Assembly (NCBI GenBank): GCA_028718845.1
Contig: JAQULA010000083.1
Span: forward strand, 1-7,482
DNA length: 7,482 bases
Direction of reading: 5' to 3'
Source: Candidatus Omnitrophota bacterium
Lineage (GTDB): Bacteria; Omnitrophota; Gorgyraeia; B26-G9
The translations under genes and the position numbers were made by a program. Below are positions 4,337 through 7,482 of the stretch, one piece after another. The first letter of the stretch is position 1, and every line of letters begins with the position of its first letter. The notes under the pieces were generated by a model. That model had not been told where the DNA came from and did no database searches. It saw only the letters and a program-made list of their open reading frames with translations.

Positions 4337-7063
4337 CTAAATACTTTGCCCGATCAAAGCGATCGCTGCGGTGGATTGTAAAAAAGAGGGATCGGAATAG
4401 ATCGACGACCCATAACGGTCACCGATCATCATTTTCGCCCGGGAGGAATCTTTGAGCCCGGAGATATCATCCGCGGAAGAGAACACCCGCTTAAACACCT
4501 CCAGAATCGGCGTAAGCGGATAATCTATTTCGCTAAGCTTGCGCACACTGCGCGCCGAATCCATTTCCGCGATCAGATCGGCAAATCCGGTCTTGCCGGC
4601 AATAGTGATTAATGTCCGGGCGATAAGTTCCGGCGAATACCCCTGTTCTATCTGCGAATAGAAATAGGCCATATCCGCTGGGTGCGAAAAATAACTGCGT
4701 TCCTCTCCATCGACAAATTTCGCCACCCATTCCCCATTGATCTTCAGATACCGGATATCATCTAAAACCAAATCCTCGATAACCGCTCCCGGATAGGACG
4801 CCGTGTCCCGGCTGGCCCACCATATTCTTAACAAACTTTTTATTTCCAACGCACGGAAAAAATCCGCCCGCTCACGCGCATTCATTTTTGCCGATTCCTG
4901 AGACCAATCATCGTAGTCCGGATCAGAATCCTGTCCGCCGAGAACCTCTTCGATGATAACGCCGTGCCCCAAATCCGGGAATTCAATATAGGCATAAGGC
5001 CGCGCCAGCGGCGAACGCTCTTCGAAATATTGATACATGCTCTGCATTAATTCCACCCGCTCGGCCGTTCCATACCTAATGCCGGTTTCCAGCGGGAGGA
5101 TTTTCAATATGGCCGGGCCCCCTTGATATTCCACCAGATACGGAAGGGCCTGTTTGCCTCCCTCCCATTGCTCCAAAACTTTATTGATAATACCCTGTTG
5201 TTGTAATCTAGCGGTTATAAAAGCGCCGATATTGCGCAACGCAGCCGTCTTCTGTTCCGCAGGAGTATCGATGCTGAGATATCCGCCGATATCCGCTTTC
5301 GTTGCGTAAACGGCAATTTTATCATCTTCTTTCTGCTGAATCCGGGCAAACTGATCCGGGCTGTCCATAAAAACAGTCGGGCTTGACTGTTCGAACCGGT
5401 TCCCGGAGAAATGATAGGTAGTCCGGTAGGGCGTCCCGATTATTTCACGAACCGTAAAGTGCCCGGTCAAATCCGCGGACACATCGATAAACCGGCTCGC
5501 CTGCAATTGAGTGACGATATTCGGCAGGGAAATCTGTTTTAGGTCACGAAAGACCACCGATGTTCCGTTTTTCCAGTTAATTCCACTGATCGTAAATTCA
5601 TTATTTTTTCGGAAATAAAGCCGGGTATGCACATCTGCGGCTTCGATACGACGGTAGACGATATAGCTTTTCCCCTGATGCGAAAATTCACCGGTTATCA
5701 TCTGGTAATAGTTCTGTTCTCCGGATATCGTGTATCCGAGATATCGCGGCCGGGGACGAACGGCGCGGACGTCGAAGAATAAAAACCGCGGATCCCCCCA
5801 CTTTACCGCGGACTCGGACAAAGAAATATCTTCGCGAAAACCGGCCTTAAGGACATACAGCGGATACTCCGCCAAGGTCGGTTCTTCAAAATCAGGCTGA
5901 CGCTGTTTAACCTGGTATCCGGTCGGCGTTGACTGGGTCACCTGCTTAACTTTAAGGATTTTCACGTCGCGATTATCCGCTCCGAAATGCAACGTCACGC
6001 CCAGCCGCAGGCTGAAGCTTGACGAACTCTCTGACGGGGAAAAAGTCCCCAGATTCCGGGACACGGCCCGGCAAAACGCGGCCGCTTCCGGAAAATCGGT
6101 AAAATAAAACGCCTGGGTCTGCGCCTGCTTTTTTAAACGGGAAATGATCGTCCGCGGGGTTTTACCGACGAGTATTACTTCATCATCACGGCGTTCGAAC
6201 ACCACGTAATTATCCGGGTTCATCCGGTCGACCACGGCAAGAAAGCGGCCGCGTTGTTCGCGGTCGCGCAATATCGATACATAGGAATTGTTCACCAGCT
6301 CTCGGGGAAATACAATCATATAATCCTGGGAGAAAAAAGCCAGGTCGATCGGCAAATCCCGTTCCAATTTCGGATTATCCGCGGACACCCCCCGCAAAGC
6401 TCGGACGATCTGTTTGGCCCGGACGTTTTCCTGCCCGGAAATCCCCAAAACTTCGTCAATAAATTCCCTCCCCGTCCGGGAACGCTCCAGAAACGAATCC
6501 TGTCTCTGCAAAGCATCGAACTGGGCGAAGCGGCCCAGGGAAATAATCTCCGGGTTCTCGGAATTATCCAACCGTTTAAGAATCGCGTTTTTCCCGAAAA
6601 CGAAAACCAGTAATTGACGTTTGATATCGTTGACATCCGCAAGCACCACCGCCTTGGTCGGCTGCCGGCGCCCCTTGCCGATACCTAGTTTTTGCAAAGT
6701 AAACCCTTGATCGCCGACATCCGTGATATGCATGCGTGCCAGCCGGCCCGCCGTATACGGCGGCAAACGGAAATTATGCTCAGCAATCCGAAAATTAGTC
6801 GTTTTCCGATTAATAATCGTAACATAATCCGAAACTTCCCCCGGAGGGGAGATTACCAGCGGAAAACTCCCGGAATTATTCAGCCGGGACAACAGTTCTT
6901 GCAATGCGTAACTATCACGAAATCCGTTACCATCAACCGCTATTTGCGGACTAAGCGCCGCCTGCTCCGGCGCCCGGCAAGCAGCCGTACTTACCGACCC
7001 CAGACACAGCTGTTGGACCAGCCAAAACGAGACAAAACCCAACCATAACTTGTAATTTTTCAT
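4337..7063 (-). CDS. Large exported protein of unknown family with a kinase-like C-terminal pattern
   Basis: About 908 residues from the ATG at 7063; an in-frame TTG at 7081 is possible but less likely. Neither has a strong ribosome site. A hydrophobic export signal spans about 6-28 and ends STAAC, so cleavage by signal peptidase I or, less surely, lipid attachment at Cys29 is possible. The middle (about 40-600) is rich in beta strands and contains several YVVF-like and FYF-like segments, but I recognise no family. Residues about 640-800 look like a kinase-type fold: ILKIL with Lys654, a hinge-like GVIIEEVLGG (701-710), EDLVLDD with Asp764 and Asp769 like the catalytic loop DxxxxN, and KFVDGE with Asp785 like DFG. 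The usual His before the catalytic Asp and the Asn are absent (Asn is Asp). This part is inference. The gene stands alone, with its own promoter upstream and a likely terminator downstream. Confidence 0.9.
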   Translation of the reverse strand: MKNYKLWLGFVSFWLVQQLCLGSVSTAACRAPEQAALSPQIAVDGNGFRDSYALQELLSRLNNSGSFPLVISPPGEVSDYVTIINRKTTNFRIAEHNFRLPPYTAGRLARMHITDVGDQGFTLQKLGIGKGRRQPTKAVVLADVNDIKRQLLVFVFGKNAILKRLDNSENPEIISLGRFAQFDALQRQDSFLERSRTGREFIDEVLGISGQENVRAKQIVRALRGVSADNPKLERDLPIDLAFFSQDYMIVFPRELVNNSYVSILRDREQRGRFLAVVDRMNPDNYVVFERRDDEVILVGKTPRTIISRLKKQAQTQAFYFTDFPEAAAFCRAVSRNLGTFSPSESSSSFSLRLGVTLHFGADNRDVKILKVKQVTQSTPTGYQVKQRQPDFEEPTLAEYPLYVLKAGFREDISLSESAVKWGDPRFLFFDVRAVRPRPRYLGYTISGEQNYYQMITGEFSHQGKSYIVYRRIEAADVHTRLYFRKNNEFTISGINWKNGTSVVFRDLKQISLPNIVTQLQASRFIDVSADLTGHFTVREIIGTPYRTTYHFSGNRFEQSSPTVFMDSPDQFARIQQKEDDKIAVYATKADIGGYLSIDTPAEQKTAALRNIGAFITARLQQQGIINKVLEQWEGGKQALPYLVEYQGGPAILKILPLETGIRYGTAERVELMQSMYQYFEERSPLARPYAYIEFPDLGHGVIIEEVLGGQDSDPDYDDWSQESAKMNARERADFFRALEIKSLLRIWWASRDTASYPGAVIEDLVLDDIRYLKINGEWVAKFVDGEERSYFSHPADMAYFYSQIEQGYSPELIARTLITIAGKTGFADLIAEMDSARSVRKLSEIDYPLTPILEVFKRVFSSADDISGLKDSSRAKMMIGDRYGSSIYSDPSFLQSTAAIALIGQSI

Positions 7064-7120
7064 AGCATTACCAATAGTCAATTAATTTTCGCCGGACCCC
7101 GGATCTGATCGTGGTTAAAA

Positions 7121-7136
7121 GGTATAAAAGTATACC
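7121..7136. repeat. Perfect inverted repeat over the -10 of the large gene's promoter
   Basis: GGTATA-AAAG-TATACC: 6-bp arms and a 4-bp spacer, covering the -10 hexamer and the predicted start. A repressor bound here would block transcription. Part of the symmetry comes from the TATA-like -10 itself, so it could be chance. Confidence 0.4.
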
Positions 7137-7157
7137 ATAAGATGGACGGATTGACAA
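7129..7157 (-). promoter_or_regulatory. Sigma70-type promoter for the large exported-protein gene
   Basis: On the minus strand the -35 is TTGTCA (7157-7152), the spacer is 17 bp and the -10 is TATACT (7134-7129), preceded by TGG as an extended -10. The predicted start near 7122 gives a leader of about 60 nt to the ATG at 7063. Confidence 0.7.
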
Positions 7158-7266
7158 ACACCGCAACCCCGGGAGATAAACACATCTGAATGGCGGCTTG
7201 CAGCGCCAGGCCTGAATTGTGGCGAACCGGGAGACAGAGGATTGATCGTCCGACTGATAAGGGGAG

Positions 7267-7285
7267 AAAAAGCGGTAAAAACGCT
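7267..7285 (-). terminator. Weak candidate terminator after the gene at the right edge
   Basis: On the minus strand AGCG-TTTTTAC-CGCT is followed by TTTTT and a pyrimidine stretch (TTTTTCTCCCC). The stem has only four pairs, so the call is weak; position, about 140 nt after the stop at 7428, is compatible. Confidence 0.25.
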
Positions 7286-7427
7286 AATAGCTACTTGCCT
7301 ATCGGTTTAAACTATAAGCCATAACCCATTAGCCATTGAAATTCGAAGAGTGAAATAATGCCTACTGGGCAAAACGCAATACTGTTTTCAATAATCATTC
7401 ATAACCCGACAGAATATTAAGTAGGTT

Positions 7428-7482
7428 TATCGAATCGCATCCAGGATGGCGGTGATCACTTTCGGCTTGTTCAGGGTAAAAA
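7428..7482 (-). CDS. C-terminal end of an unidentified gene (cut by window edge)
   Basis: Reading the minus strand from the right edge gives an open frame of 18 codons, FTLNKPKVITAILDAIR, ending in TAA at 7430-7428. The mixed hydrophobic helix at the end looks like the last helix of a globular domain, and the frame fits the direction of all other genes. A response-regulator receiver end (KP followed by a helix) is one possibility, but the fragment is too short to name. Confidence 0.45.

Larger units (their letters stand above)
7082..7427. other. Gene-free stretch between the right-edge gene and the large gene
   Basis: These 346 bases hold no credible gene on either strand. Apart from the promoter, inverted repeat and weak terminator listed separately, I see only short near-repeats such as CATAACCCATTAGCCAT around 7320-7337, and no RNA gene that I recognise. 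Confidence 0.6.

Noticed and set aside
6254..7048. Plus-strand frames of 67-119 codons inside the large exported-protein gene
   Set aside because: They are antisense shadows without domains, ribosome sites or promoters.
7151..7180. Plus-strand promoter TTGACA, 18 bp, GATAAA
   Set aside because: The -35 overlaps the minus-strand -35 because TTGACAA is nearly symmetric, the -10 is poor, and no gene or recognisable RNA follows on the plus strand.
1..7482. CRISPR array, tRNA, rRNA, insertion sequence or transposon ends
   Set aside because: I looked for regular spaced repeats, cloverleaf patterns and terminal inverted repeats with transposase genes, and saw none.

Overview
The window is a bacterial stretch in which every gene I can support is read from the minus strand, so the gene order below runs from right to left. 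The organism is probably a Gram-negative-type bacterium with type IV pili and exported proteins. The long NIF3-type protein, the signal-peptide proteins of unknown family and the moderate GC content would fit an uncultivated lineage such as Candidatus Omnitrophota or another PVC-like group. That placement is an inference from protein style, not a proven assignment.

Layout, in the direction of transcription. (1) 7428-7482: the last 18 codons of an unidentified gene. (2) 7082-7427: a gene-free stretch with a good sigma70-type promoter at 7129-7157 and a small perfect inverted repeat over its -10. (3) 4337-7063: a large exported or lipid-anchored protein of about 908 residues. I do not recognise it overall, but its C-terminal third shows a kinase-like motif pattern. 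(4) 4115-4336: a likely terminator for the large gene, then a clear extended -10 promoter. (5) 1142-4114: a probable three-gene operon. It encodes a secreted alpha/beta-hydrolase-like protein whose nucleophile serine is alanine, a PilZ domain fused to a PilT-type retraction ATPase, and a secreted staphylococcal-nuclease-fold protein that lacks both catalytic arginines. (6) 629-1141: a gene-free, very AT-rich stretch. It holds a near-consensus promoter (TTGACA, 17 bp, TATACT) preceded by a pair of 13-bp direct repeats, then a roughly 200-nt potential structured RNA ending in a run of eight U. (7) 1-628: the N-terminal 209 codons of a NIF3-family dinuclear-metal protein, cut by the window edge.

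How the parts may work together (inference): the operon joins a pilus retraction motor with a built-in PilZ domain, which often senses cyclic di-GMP, to two exported proteins that look like former enzymes. A role in pilus-based surface attachment, twitching or DNA uptake would fit. The RNA locus is the least explained part of the window. It could be a free-standing small RNA or a leader that controls the NIF3-family gene, for which I see no other promoter.
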